Origin: Bowmanella yangjiangensis
GTDB lineage: Bacteria; Pseudomonadota; Gammaproteobacteria; Enterobacterales; Alteromonadaceae
DNA length: 43,141 nucleotides
Assembly (NCBI RefSeq): GCF_017255015.1
Contig: NZ_JAFKCS010000027.1
Location: forward strand, 1 to 43,141
Direction of reading: 5' to 3'
Within the stretch, counting starts at the first letter, position 1; every line of letters starts with the position of its first letter. Both the position numbers and the translations under genes were made by a program. Positions 17,514 through 26,633 of this stretch are shown here, piece by piece. A model generated the notes under the pieces. That model had not been told where the DNA came from. It saw nothing but the letters and a program-made list of their open reading frames with translations, and ran no database searches.

Positions 17514-19438
17514 GCAACCAGGTTCTCTTGTATTTCGGTTAAAAAGGCCAACGCATCCTGCAAAGTTCTAGTGCGGCGCATAGCGGGCAAACTGGCCAGG
17601 AAGATCTTGCCATAGTCTCGGGTAACCAGGCGATTGTCGCATATCACTAACACACCACGATCGGCGTAGTCCCTTATAAGACGCCCAGCCCCCTGTTTCA
17701 AAGCAATAACCGCCTGAGGAATCTGCAATTGCCCGAACGGATTACCGCCGTGCTTACGACAATCTTCAATTCTAGCTTCGAGCAGAGGGTCATCAGGGGC
17801 AGCAAAGGGCAATTTATCAATCATGACGCAGGTTAGCGCATCACCACGAACATCAACGCCTTCCCAAAACGCTCCGGTCCCCAACAGCACTGCATTTTTG
17901 GCTTCAAGATAACTATCCAATAAGGCACGTTTGCTGGTTGTGCCCTGCACTAATATTGGATTGTCTATGCTTCCCTCAAGGGCCTGAGCAACTTCTCTCA
18001 ACATTGCATGACTGGTAAACAGCAAGAAACAGCGTCCATCACTGGCCTTTATTAGTTGCCTGGCTACTTTCACCAGAGTTTCACGCATGGCAAAAGCACT
18101 GGGTTCGGGCAAGTATCTGGGTACGCAGAGCATGGCCTGATTGGCATAATCAAAAGGACTGTCCAACGCCAGTGTTTTGGCGTTACCCAGCCCCAATTGC
18201 CGGGTAAAGTGTTCAAATCCGTCCCCTACCATCAGCGTGGCCGAAGTAAACACCCAAGTACGTTTAGGCTCGGCCATATAGTCGGCAAACTTTCGGGCAA
18301 TAGACAATGGGGTTAAATGCAAAATGATATGTTTAGGGGTAGTTTCATACCACAAGGTTACCCCTTTCTTGTCAATATCGGTGAGACGTTCCAGTTCACC
18401 TCGCGCCTGCGCGCAACGCTCATAAATTGCATCCAGATCTTTATCGCGCCCCAAATGCAGTTTTACTACCTCATAAACCACATCCAGAATTCCACGCAGC
18501 TTATCAACTTGCTGCGTTACTGCTTCAACTTCCAATGCCTGACGCCAATTACCCTTCTCCGGAGTTTCAGGGAACAGCAGGCGCAGATCCGAGGTCACAT
18601 ATTTCAGCTTCTCAGCAACTTTACTCAGCTGTTGCGCATCTTTAAGTTTTGTTCGGTAAACCAATTCCATGTCCATACCCAGTTCTTGTAACTGACGGCT
18701 GGACAAAGCTTCGCCAAAGTATTCAGTGGCAATATCCGGGATCTGATGTGCTTCATCAAACAAAATGACATCGGCTTCAGGGATAAGCTCACCAAAACCA
18801 GTATCTTTTAGCGCCATATCGGCAAAGAACAAATGGTGATTTACCACTACCAGATCGGCATCCAGCGCTTGTCGTCTGGCTTTAACCAGATAACAGTCTT
18901 CATAGTCAGGACAATCCTTACCCAGACAATTATCTTGAGTAGATGTGACAAAAGGCAGCACCCTGGCATCTTCTGCCAGCTCCTTTAATTCGCCTACATC
19001 ACCTGACTTAGTGCTGCTGGCCCACTGCCTGACGACACTAAACTCGTGCAGTAAGCTCTTATCCGTAACGGCACTGCCGGCAGAATGTTGCGACAATCGG
19101 TGCAGACACAAATAATTTGCCCGCCCTTTCAGCAATACTGTTTGCTTATTAGTGGCTAACGCCTTTTTCAACAAAGGTAAATCCCGGTGAAATAGCTGCT
19201 CCTGCAAGTTTTTTGTACCTGTAGAAACAATCACCTTTTTATTGCTTAACAAGGCCGGGGCCAAATAGGCAAAGGTTTTTCCCGTTCCTGTACCAGCTTC
19301 AACCACGAGTTGCTGTTTATCCTTAATGGCTTGCTGCACAGCTTCAGCCATACTGGTTTGCGCTGCTCGCGGAATAAAGCCTTTGATGACTGTAGATAAG
19401 GCACCATCTTTGGCAAATACTTGCTTGATTGTCGGCAT
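17510..19438 (-). CDS. yoaA: DinG/XPD-like DNA helicase YoaA
   Basis: YoaA is a 5'-3' Fe-S helicase; the E. coli protein works with the HolC subunit of DNA polymerase III in damage tolerance. The 642-residue product has Walker A AGTGTGKT (48-55), the Fe-S Cys set (YLCLH, then NCLGKDCPDYEDC), DEAH box (LFDEAHQIPD), and the C-terminal motifs LLGTGAFWEGVDVRGD and QGAGRLIRDYADRGV. I chose the ATG at 19436-19438 (MPTIKQVF), with AGAGGAG upstream, over an in-frame ATG at 19477. No LexA box was found before it. It is coupled to tsaB. Confidence 0.95.
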   Translation of the reverse strand: MPTIKQVFAKDGALSTVIKGFIPRAAQTSMAEAVQQAIKDKQQLVVEAGTGTGKTFAYLAPALLSNKKVIVSTGTKNLQEQLFHRDLPLLKKALATNKQTVLLKGRANYLCLHRLSQHSAGSAVTDKSLLHEFSVVRQWASSTKSGDVGELKELAEDARVLPFVTSTQDNCLGKDCPDYEDCYLVKARRQALDADLVVVNHHLFFADMALKDTGFGELIPEADVILFDEAHQIPDIATEYFGEALSSRQLQELGMDMELVYRTKLKDAQQLSKVAEKLKYVTSDLRLLFPETPEKGNWRQALEVEAVTQQVDKLRGILDVVYEVVKLHLGRDKDLDAIYERCAQARGELERLTDIDKKGVTLWYETTPKHIILHLTPLSIARKFADYMAEPKRTWVFTSATLMVGDGFEHFTRQLGLGNAKTLALDSPFDYANQAMLCVPRYLPEPSAFAMRETLVKVARQLIKASDGRCFLLFTSHAMLREVAQALEGSIDNPILVQGTTSKRALLDSYLEAKNAVLLGTGAFWEGVDVRGDALTCVMIDKLPFAAPDDPLLEARIEDCRKHGGNPFGQLQIPQAVIALKQGAGRLIRDYADRGVLVICDNRLVTRDYGKIFLASLPAMRRTRTLQDALAFLTEIQENLVA

Positions 19439-20078
19439 GCTGTCTCCTCTAGGCGCGCAATTATGCCAAAAAGCCACTAGGGATACAGTGCTTTATAGAG
19501 CCTAACTGCATTCATCAGCTTAATGACCTATGATTCATACTCGAAAAAGCAAGAGTCGATTAACCATTGAAATATGTTCTACCTGTTTGATTTTTGGCTG
19601 GCGCTTTCTATAGTGGGATTTGGTCATGATATAACTCATACTTTACGAGACAGGAATTAGCCCAACTGCAGAAATCAACGACTAACCTAAAATAACCATT
19701 GCAAGGTTGTTCATCGCCCCAAATTACCTTGTGGTCATAATTGCGTCCCAACTTCGCCGCCGTATTCAATCATGAATAAAGTGTTAAAATTTGTAATATT
19801 CCCCTGTGCCTGTGTGGGATTGACAAACCCGCAACGGAATAATTAAGCAAAGTTGGAGCGTCAATATTTTGGCACTTTAAATAAGTTAAGCTAAATTCAA
19901 ATTGCTGACGTAATATATCCAAGTAATCACTTTCAAAGTGTTCTATAAAAATTGTCTTATTCGTGCCTAAACTTGGCCTGATAATTTAATTTAGTATTGC
20001 AAATATATTAACTAAGCATTATTTTTGTATGCCTACCCTATCAACCATTGTGACTCAGAATTTATACAAGGTGGACGA
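19439..20078. other. 640-bp AT-rich intergenic region upstream of the H-NS gene
   Basis: This is the longest gene-free stretch in the window, between divergent yoaA and the H-NS family gene. The right half (about 19770-20050) is strongly AT-rich with many A/T tracts. H-NS family proteins bind such DNA, so autoregulation is plausible. A TTGACA at 19820-19825 has no well-spaced -10 box. No reading frame, tRNA or known RNA was recognised. Confidence 0.5.
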
Positions 20079-20471
20079 ATGAGCGACTTCATCAATATTT
20101 TAACGCACGCCCGCAGATTGCAAGCTGCAGTAAGAGAATTATCTGTTACCGAACTGGAACAGGTTGCTGAAAAATTGGCCGCTGTTATTGAAAACAAGAA
20201 AGAACAGGAAGCCGAGAAAGAGCGTGAACAGGAAAAGAAACAGGCTCTGAAAGACGCTATTTTGAAGCAAATGCAGGAAGCCGGTTTAGGTCTGGAAGAT
20301 TTGGCAGGTGCGGAAGCAAGCACCAGCAAGCGCTCAGGCCAAAAGCGTCCAGTTAAATACCGTTTCACTGATAAGTCCGGTAAAGAGCATACCTGGACGG
20401 GCATTGGTCGTATTCCCAAAGTATTCGCTGAATTAAAAGAGCAAGGTAAACTGGACAAGCATTCCGTTTAA
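20079..20471 (+). CDS. H-NS family nucleoid-associated protein
   Basis: This 130-residue H-NS-like silencer has an N-terminal oligomerisation helix region (MSDFINILTHARRLQAAVRE), then a coiled coil rich in Glu/Lys (about 35-65). After a Ser/Lys linker comes the C-terminal DNA-binding domain RPVKYRFTDKSGKEHTWTG with IGRIPKVFAE. The loop TWTGIGRIPK replaces the usual TWTGQGRTPK of H-NS (Gln to Ile and Thr to Ile), which could change affinity for AT-rich minor grooves. The ATG at 20079 follows AGGTGG; the frame is open to 20025 without support. It is a single-gene unit with its own terminator. Confidence 0.92.
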   Translation: MSDFINILTHARRLQAAVRELSVTELEQVAEKLAAVIENKKEQEAEKEREQEKKQALKDAILKQMQEAGLGLEDLAGAEASTSKRSGQKRPVKYRFTDKSGKEHTWTGIGRIPKVFAELKEQGKLDKHSV

Positions 20472-20492
20472 TCTGCTCAGCAGCATAAAATA

Positions 20493-20516
20493 AAGGCCGG
20501 TATTCCGGCCTTTTTT
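20493..20516 (+). terminator. Intrinsic terminator after the H-NS gene
   Basis: AAGGCCGG (20493-20500), a TATT loop and CCGGCCTT (20505-20512) form the stem, with a T-run to 20516. It lies 21 nt after the stop codon. Confidence 0.93.
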
Positions 20517-20690
20517 ATTTATACCTGATTATTTCCACGGATAATCCATCCCCATGTTTTCTGTGGCATTCTGCACTCATCGCTTCATACGTCAGACATT
20601 GGATGCTTTGCCTATAATGAGAATGAGCAAAGTTGAGATACATCACTGTCACACCTTATTGGTAACCAGTAACAAAAAGGAAGCACCGGC

Positions 20691-21608
20691 ATGCAGCCAC
20701 AAATTCAACAAGCCATTAATCAGATCGGACAACTCATTATTGGCAAACAGCAGGAAATACGCCTTGCCCTGAGTTGTATGCTGGCCGGTGGCCATTTATT
20801 AATAGAAGATCTGCCTGGCATGGGCAAAACCACGTTATCTCACGCCTTAGCTCAAGTGTTTGGTCTGGATTTTTCTCGTATCCAGTTCACTTCTGATTTA
20901 CTGCCAGCCGATATGTTGGGAGTCAATATCTACGATACTCAACAGCAACAATTTCATTTTCATCCCGGCCCTATATTCAGCCAAGTGGTACTGGCCGATG
21001 AGATAAATCGCGCCAGCCCCAAAACCCAAAGTGCATTGCTTGAAGCCATGGAAGAGCGCCAGGTGAGCTTGGACGGACAAACTCATGCTCTGCCATCACC
21101 ATTTTTTGTTATAGGTACGCAGAATCCCCTGCATCAGGCTGGCACCTATCCCCTGCCAGAATCGCAACTGGACAGATTTTTGATGCGCATCCAATTAGGT
21201 TACCCCAACTGGCAAGCCGAGAAGGCCATGTTGCAACAAGCATATAACGATCGAGGTGAAAGCTTGCCAGCCATGATTGACAGCACACTTAGAGTGTCCC
21301 TGCAAAAACAAATCCAAGACGTGCATGCATCAGATGCCATTTTGGAGTACATACTTCGCCTCGTCACCTTTAGTCGAGAGTCTGAACTTTTCGCCAATGC
21401 TTTATCACCCAGAGCCAGCAAAGCCCTGCTATTAGCAGCAAGAGCCTGGGCAGTAACAGATAACAGGGACTATCTTATCCCCGAGGATATCCAGGCGGTA
21501 TTACCTGCCGTGGCTGAACACAGATTACGTTCATCCCAAGCTGATGGATTAGCCCATGCCAGCCTGAGCCGAAAGCTCTTGGAATGCGTTGATACGATGG
21601 CGGCATAA
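20691..21608 (+). CDS. MoxR family AAA+ ATPase
   Basis: MoxR ATPases act as chaperones or metal-insertion helpers for partner proteins encoded beside them. The 305-residue product has Walker A LPGMGKTT (41-48), Walker B VVLADEINRASPKTQSALLE (about 101-120), sensor 1 VIGTQNP, and the PLPESQLDRFLMR arginine region. AAGGA lies 11 nt before the ATG. The stop overlaps the ATG of the DUF58 gene (TAATG). The MoxR-DUF58-transglutaminase order is common in gammaproteobacteria, but its substrate is not established. Confidence 0.94.
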   Translation: MQPQIQQAINQIGQLIIGKQQEIRLALSCMLAGGHLLIEDLPGMGKTTLSHALAQVFGLDFSRIQFTSDLLPADMLGVNIYDTQQQQFHFHPGPIFSQVVLADEINRASPKTQSALLEAMEERQVSLDGQTHALPSPFFVIGTQNPLHQAGTYPLPESQLDRFLMRIQLGYPNWQAEKAMLQQAYNDRGESLPAMIDSTLRVSLQKQIQDVHASDAILEYILRLVTFSRESELFANALSPRASKALLLAARAWAVTDNRDYLIPEDIQAVLPAVAEHRLRSSQADGLAHASLSRKLLECVDTMAA

Positions 21609-22573
21609 TGATAGCTGGCTACATACAGCGCAGGATGAATAAATGGCTGAGCAGACGGATTCCGCCAGCTCAACAAATTTTCCTCAACCGCAGCAACATT
21701 TTTATCTTCCCTTCCCGATTTGGCTTTCTCTATCTTAGTCTCTGCCTGGCCTTGTTCGTGCTTGGCACCAATTATCAGAACAACCTGATCCTGCTATTAG
21801 GATTTTTCCTACTCGCCCTGATGCTAGTCAGTTTGTTTGCCAGCTATCTGAACTTTTCAGGACTGATTCTGCAACTGGGGAAACTCAATAACAGCTATGC
21901 AGATACACCTATACTCTTCCCTATATGGTTAGACACTCAGGAACAGTCAAAGGCAGGTAAAATCCACTTTGCCTGGTATGGCAACAAGGCCGAAAGCGCT
22001 GCAGAGCTGGACAGCCTAACCAATCCTGTCACCTTGAGTATTACACCGTACAAAAGAGGAGTGTTTTCACCTCCAAGGCTAACCCTGAGTAGCTACTACC
22101 CCTTGGGTTTGTTCCGCTGCTGGACACATCTTGCCTTTAACGCTCAGGTTGTTGTTTATCCCACACCTATAGCCAAGCCATGGCCTCTTACTACCAAGCA
22201 CAGCGAGACTCAGGGCGAGCATGCTGCCCTGCAATCCAGCCAGGGATTAGGTCAAGATGATTTTGATTCTTTAACTGAGTATCAACAGGGCCAGCCCCTT
22301 TATCACGTGGCCTGGAAGCAAGCAGCCAAAGGCCAGGGTTTACTTAGCAAAAAGTTTGCTGCACAAGTTCAACAAAGCGGTTGGCTAGTATTAGCAACGA
22401 CAGAAGAAGATCTGGAAGAAAACTTGTCCCGACTATGCTTTAGCTGCTTAGAGCTGGATGCGAAAGGTTGGGTATTCGGTCTCCAATTGCCCGGCAAAGA
22501 AATACCGCCGGGGAAAGGCCAGGCCCACCTGCAAGCCTGCCTGACCGCACTCGCGATGTTCCGGGCAGTCTGA
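21608..22573 (+). CDS. DUF58 domain membrane-anchored protein
   Basis: This 321-residue protein has two adjacent hydrophobic segments near the N-terminus (about 35-80: FGFLYLSLCLALFVLG and LILLLGFFLLALMLVSLFA). The DUF58 domain lies in the C-terminal half, with DDFDSLTEYQQGQPLYHVAWKQ, where the family signature normally reads REYxxGDxxRxIxWK; the REY-type Arg is Thr here. DUF58 proteins are usual partners of MoxR ATPases. Its ATG shares one base with the MoxR stop and the next gene starts 1 nt after its own stop. Confidence 0.9.
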   Translation: MIAGYIQRRMNKWLSRRIPPAQQIFLNRSNIFIFPSRFGFLYLSLCLALFVLGTNYQNNLILLLGFFLLALMLVSLFASYLNFSGLILQLGKLNNSYADTPILFPIWLDTQEQSKAGKIHFAWYGNKAESAAELDSLTNPVTLSITPYKRGVFSPPRLTLSSYYPLGLFRCWTHLAFNAQVVVYPTPIAKPWPLTTKHSETQGEHAALQSSQGLGQDDFDSLTEYQQGQPLYHVAWKQAAKGQGLLSKKFAAQVQQSGWLVLATTEEDLEENLSRLCFSCLELDAKGWVFGLQLPGKEIPPGKGQAHLQACLTALAMFRAV

Positions 22574-22574
22574 C

Positions 22575-24584
22575 ATGTTAAGGCTAAACCCATCCTCAGA
22601 AAACCGCGCTCACCTGCTACTGACCTTTGTGCTATTTACTCTGAGCATAAGTCTCTATGCCCCTTTGCAACTTTGGGTACTGCTCCTGGTAACCTGCGCA
22701 GCAGTGATGCGTTTTAGTTTGTATATGAACTGGCAGAAGCATCAGTTATCTGTACGTACCCTCAATCTAATGGCGGTCCTATGCGCTATTGTTCTGGCCT
22801 ACTTTGGCTGGGAGCTGGGGTTATTGCTTGGCATGCTCAACCTGTTAGTGATGGCAAGCAGTCTTAAGCTCATGTTACTGGCCACGCGCAGAGATTACTT
22901 TCAACTGATTGGCGTGCAGTTTTTCCTGCTAGGTGCCGCTTTGGTGTTCAATCAGAACATTGCATTTAGCCTGTTCTACGCCGTTCTATGTCTGCTTTTG
23001 CTAATGAGTCTGGCATTTCACATCAATCCATCCGCTTCCTGGTTGATATTGTCCAAACGGGTGGCGACGCTTTGTCTTCAGGCCCTGCCCATTGCCATTT
23101 TGATGCTACTGGTTCTACCTAAACTTGGCCCTCTGTGGCAAATGCCCACGGCAAAGGGTGCCCATACGGGTTTGTCAGATAAGGTTACACCGGGAGATAT
23201 TGCTGAACTGGCCCGCTCCGCTGACTTAGCCTTCAGAGTAACCTTCGAGCAGGATGTCCCCCCAGCTAATCAGCGTTACTGGCGAGCATTGGTAATGGAA
23301 GAATTTGATGGCCGCAGTTGGCAGGTGCATCCATACCGGCAACGCATTACCGACAGATTCTGGCGGGCTGGTTTGCCTTTTACTCCGCAGGTGAGTGGCG
23401 CCTACTACGAATATCAGGTGATTGCCGAGCCGACTCAACAGCGCTGGCTTTTTGCGTTAGATACAGCGGTCAGCCAGGATCAGCACCTTTGGCAAAACCA
23501 TGATTACACCTTGCAAAGCAGGATTCCGCTGCAATCGGCTTTAGCCTATAGGGTAACATCCTATTATGACAATCAATTGCCGCCTGCGCTGCCACAAGTA
23601 GATGGGCGTTTAAACCTGCAACTCCCAGAAGGCGGAAATCAGCGAACCCAAGCCTGGGCCACTGAACTTTGGCGGGACAATCCAACTCCCCAAGCATACA
23701 TCCGTGCCATCGCCTCGCATATGCGCCAGCAGGGTTTCAGTTACACACTGAAACCTCAGCCGATGCCGGTTGACCCCATAGACACCTTTTTGTTTGAGCA
23801 ACAGGCTGGTTTTTGCAGTCACTATGCCAGCACTGTCGCCTACTTGCTGAGACTGAATGGGATCCCCGCGCGCCTGGTAACCGGCTACCTTGGCGGTGAA
23901 ATGCGTACCGACCAATATATGAGTGTTTATCAGTACGACGCCCATGCCTGGGTGGAGTGGTTGTCGGAAGATGGCTGGCAGCGCTTGGATCCCACGGCCT
24001 GGGTAGCCCCAATGCGCATTCAATATGGTCTCGAGCAAGCGGTTGCCCACGAGCAGAGCTTTCTTGCCGATATGCCTCTCTCTGGACTGCGCGGCATGGC
24101 CGTTTTTCAGGCATTACGAGGGTGGCTGGACGACATGGATTATCTGTGGAGTCGCTGGATCCTGGGTTTCGACCGCAAAAACCAGCAGGATTTGCTTAAA
24201 GCCCTGCTGGGTGATCTGAGCCCTGCCAAACTCGCCTTATTTGGCCTGGGGGCCCTGGCAACTATTGCCATGTTGCTGGCGCTTTATCATATAAAACGCT
24301 GGTTATTGGTAAAGCGCGACCTGCCAAACTGGTACTATCAAAAAGCACTGGCACTGCTTGCCCACAGCGGCATAAAGCGCACTAAGAACCAGGGGCCAGC
24401 AGATTTCTGTGCACAGGTGGAGAAACAGGTGCCGCCATTAAGCGCTCAGCATTTCACTGCCCTGACGCGCTGCTATACCAATTTATGCTTCCGACCGCTG
24501 TCACCTCAGCAACACAAACTGCAACTTCGTCAGATGCGTGATTTACTGACCAAACTCAGGCGCAGCCTGCGTTTGGATGTTTAG
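22575..24584 (+). CDS. TgpA-like membrane transglutaminase (DUF3488 / DUF4129)
   Basis: This 669-residue inner-membrane protein has five or six N-terminal membrane segments (DUF3488, about 10-190) and a periplasmic transglutaminase-like domain with an intact catalytic triad: Cys414 in GFCSHYAS, His457 in YDAHAWVEW, Asp472 in RLDPTAW. One further membrane segment (about 553-575) and a C-terminal DUF4129 region follow. P. aeruginosa TgpA has this architecture and is essential there; its substrate is unproven. The ATG lies one base after the DUF58 stop. It is convergent with rlmM, with only 2 bp between the genes and no visible terminator. Confidence 0.93.
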   Translation: MLRLNPSSENRAHLLLTFVLFTLSISLYAPLQLWVLLLVTCAAVMRFSLYMNWQKHQLSVRTLNLMAVLCAIVLAYFGWELGLLLGMLNLLVMASSLKLMLLATRRDYFQLIGVQFFLLGAALVFNQNIAFSLFYAVLCLLLLMSLAFHINPSASWLILSKRVATLCLQALPIAILMLLVLPKLGPLWQMPTAKGAHTGLSDKVTPGDIAELARSADLAFRVTFEQDVPPANQRYWRALVMEEFDGRSWQVHPYRQRITDRFWRAGLPFTPQVSGAYYEYQVIAEPTQQRWLFALDTAVSQDQHLWQNHDYTLQSRIPLQSALAYRVTSYYDNQLPPALPQVDGRLNLQLPEGGNQRTQAWATELWRDNPTPQAYIRAIASHMRQQGFSYTLKPQPMPVDPIDTFLFEQQAGFCSHYASTVAYLLRLNGIPARLVTGYLGGEMRTDQYMSVYQYDAHAWVEWLSEDGWQRLDPTAWVAPMRIQYGLEQAVAHEQSFLADMPLSGLRGMAVFQALRGWLDDMDYLWSRWILGFDRKNQQDLLKALLGDLSPAKLALFGLGALATIAMLLALYHIKRWLLVKRDLPNWYYQKALALLAHSGIKRTKNQGPADFCAQVEKQVPPLSAQHFTALTRCYTNLCFRPLSPQQHKLQLRQMRDLLTKLRRSLRLDV

Positions 24585-24586
24585 CC

Positions 24587-25648
24587 TTAGCTTTTCAGGC
24601 GCAAATGCAGGGTGATCTCTTCCCGATCATGATACAAATGCTTGGCTTGAATCCGATAGGCACGGCTGCCCATTGCTTCCTCAATCGCCTGTAAGGCTTG
24701 CTGCACTGTCTCAAACCGCCTTTTCATAGGTAGTTTAAGATTAAAAATGGCTTCCTTACACCAGCCTTCTGTTACCCAGTCGGCCATCAATCTGGCCACT
24801 CTGACCGGCTGCTCAACCATATCGCAGACCAGCCAATGGACATTCTTTTTCTTGGGTCTGAATTTAAACCCATCCTCTGCGTAATGACGAACTTGTCCGG
24901 TTTCCATCAAGCTCGGTGCCATAGCACCATTGTCCACCGATTGTACAAAGAGTCCACGGCGCACCAGCTGATAGGTCCAGCCACCAGGACAAGCACCGAG
25001 ATCGACGCCGTGCATGCCGGGTTGAAAACGGCTCTCCTGCTCTGTTGGCGTCAGGAAGGTTTGAATGGCTTCATCCAGTTTCAAACTTGAACGACTTGGC
25101 GCATCGGCCGGCGTCTTCAGACGCATAATGCCAAGCGCATGGGGGCTCACAGAAGCAGGCTCCGCAAAGCCAAGGAACAGCTGTTGGCTACTGGTAAAAA
25201 AGGCAAATAGCACCGGCTTTTTGGGGTTTTCTTTTTGGGTCAGCTTACCAGCTTTACGTAAAGCCTGACGGAGCGGCACCGAGAACTTACGGCAAAACTT
25301 AGACAGCTCTCGTCCTTCAGTAGTATCCGGATATTCAACCCGTAAGTCACCGCATAATGGAAACTCTTCACAGGCTGCCAAAATGGGACTGATCCTGTCT
25401 GTTGGGTCAAGCGCTTCCAATACAGCCAGACAGGCGAACTGCTGACGGGAAAAGATAACCTGACTAAGGGGTAGCTGGCGAGCTAAACGTTCGGCATCAT
25501 CTTGTTGATAACAATCAAACAAAACAAAGGCACTGTTTGCTTTGGTACGAGCAAAACCAAACACTTCTAGTTGTGCGGCTTTTTCCTGCAACTCATTGGC
25601 AAGATCACCTTCAAAACCGGCCCGGCAATAAGCTAATAGTCCCGCCAT
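24587..25648 (-). CDS. rlmM: 23S rRNA 2'-O-ribose methyltransferase RlmM
   Basis: RlmM methylates the ribose of C2498 in 23S rRNA with S-adenosylmethionine. The 353-residue product has an N-terminal THUMP-like region, MAGLLAYCRAGFEGDLANEL, and a Rossmann methyltransferase domain with the SAM motif GVDLGACPGGWTYQLVRRG. VHWLVCDMVEQP and FNLKLPMKRRFE follow, carrying the K-D-K-E type catalytic set of FtsJ-like enzymes. I chose the ATG at 25646-25648, with GGAG upstream, because it matches the family start. It shares one base with the ygdD stop. gcvA-ygdD-rlmM is also an E. coli order. Confidence 0.95.
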   Translation of the reverse strand: MAGLLAYCRAGFEGDLANELQEKAAQLEVFGFARTKANSAFVLFDCYQQDDAERLARQLPLSQVIFSRQQFACLAVLEALDPTDRISPILAACEEFPLCGDLRVEYPDTTEGRELSKFCRKFSVPLRQALRKAGKLTQKENPKKPVLFAFFTSSQQLFLGFAEPASVSPHALGIMRLKTPADAPSRSSLKLDEAIQTFLTPTEQESRFQPGMHGVDLGACPGGWTYQLVRRGLFVQSVDNGAMAPSLMETGQVRHYAEDGFKFRPKKKNVHWLVCDMVEQPVRVARLMADWVTEGWCKEAIFNLKLPMKRRFETVQQALQAIEEAMGSRAYRIQAKHLYHDREEITLHLRLKS

Positions 25649-26022
25649 CAGGCTGACTCCCCCTTCAATGCGGCAATAAGCAGCAGTAACCAACCAAGAA
25701 TAAAGGCCACGCCACCAATGGGAGTAACCGGACCAAACCACTTTATGCCTGTCACAGCCAACAAATACAAACTACCGCTGAACAGCAATACACCAACACC
25801 CATACTCAGCGCCGACCATTTAATCAAGGCCAGTGGTTGCTGGCGATAAAGTACGAACAAAAGTACCAGCGCCAATGCATGCCATAACTGATACTGCACA
25901 GCAGTTTGAAAGGCACTGAGCAAAGGTTCTGACAAGCGACCTTTCAAACCATGTGCGGCAAAGGCGCCGAGCATTACGCCGGTCATGCCGTAAAACGCCC
26001 CGAGTGCCAGGATCCACTTCAT
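25648..26022 (-). CDS. DUF423 membrane protein (YgdD)
   Basis: This 124-residue inner-membrane protein has four hydrophobic segments and the family pattern GAFYGMTGVMLGAFAAHGLK near the N-terminus. GSLYLLAVTGIKWFGPVTPIGGVAFILGW lies in the second half. Function is unknown. It overlaps the preceding hydrolase (ATGA at 26019-26022) and the following rlmM (one base), so all three are probably translated from one message. Confidence 0.92.
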   Translation of the reverse strand: MKWILALGAFYGMTGVMLGAFAAHGLKGRLSEPLLSAFQTAVQYQLWHALALVLLFVLYRQQPLALIKWSALSMGVGVLLFSGSLYLLAVTGIKWFGPVTPIGGVAFILGWLLLLIAALKGESA

Positions 26023-26633
26023 AAATGTGCTCCGATAAACGCTGCCATGTGCTGACAGGCAATTTGCATATTGTCGTTCAGGCTCACACCTGATGCCTTA
26101 CGGGGTTTGAAACTATGATCGCCGTCGTGTAGAAAGGCTATGGTTACCCTGGGGTTAAGCTGATAATCAGTAACTTCCGTTTCCTGACCAAAGGTGTCAC
26201 GCTGGCCTTGTATAATAAGCACAGGCTTCCCCTCGTCCTGAAGATGCGCTATGCGAAGTTTTTCGGGTTTCCCAGGAGGATGAAAGGGATACCCCAGACA
26301 CACACAGCCTGAGACAGACAGATCATTGACCATCATGGATGCCACCCTGCCGCCCATGGATTTACCGCCAATAAAACGCGGTAAGTTAGTCGGCACACTG
26401 TCTAACACCTCTAACAAAGCATTTTGTAATACTGGCATGGGATTAGGCGGGCGCCTTTTACCTTCCTGCTCAGCTTTTTGCATGTAAGGGAAATTGAAAC
26501 GATAGACATCAACACCTTTCTGGCTCAACCCTTGCGCTATTTGCTGCATAAAATCACTGTGCATGCCGGCACCGGCACCATGCGCAAGCAGCAAACTGGC
26601 AATGGGCTGCTCGGCCTTATCAACTAAAATCAT
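26019..26633 (-). CDS. Alpha/beta hydrolase family protein (TEX30/KANL3-like)
   Basis: This 204-residue predicted hydrolase has LLLAHGAGAGMHSDFM (oxyanion region), the nucleophile elbow FIGGKSMGGRVAS, a possible acid in IIQGQRDTFG, and His in FLHDGDHSFKPRK. This layout is typical of the YcjY/TEX30-like family, of unknown substrate. The ATG at 26631-26633 is preceded by an in-frame TTG. Its start lies within the 3' end of gcvA and its stop overlaps ygdD. E. coli lacks a gene at this position between gcvA and ygdD. Confidence 0.88.
   Translation of the reverse strand: MILVDKAEQPIASLLLAHGAGAGMHSDFMQQIAQGLSQKGVDVYRFNFPYMQKAEQEGKRRPPNPMPVLQNALLEVLDSVPTNLPRFIGGKSMGGRVASMMVNDLSVSGCVCLGYPFHPPGKPEKLRIAHLQDEGKPVLIIQGQRDTFGQETEVTDYQLNPRVTIAFLHDGDHSFKPRKASGVSLNDNMQIACQHMAAFIGAHL

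Noticed and set aside
23610-24199. Long overlapping frames on both strands inside the transglutaminase gene
   Set aside because: They lie within strongly conserved TgpA coding sequence and have biased, Arg/Pro-rich translations typical of GC-rich shadows.
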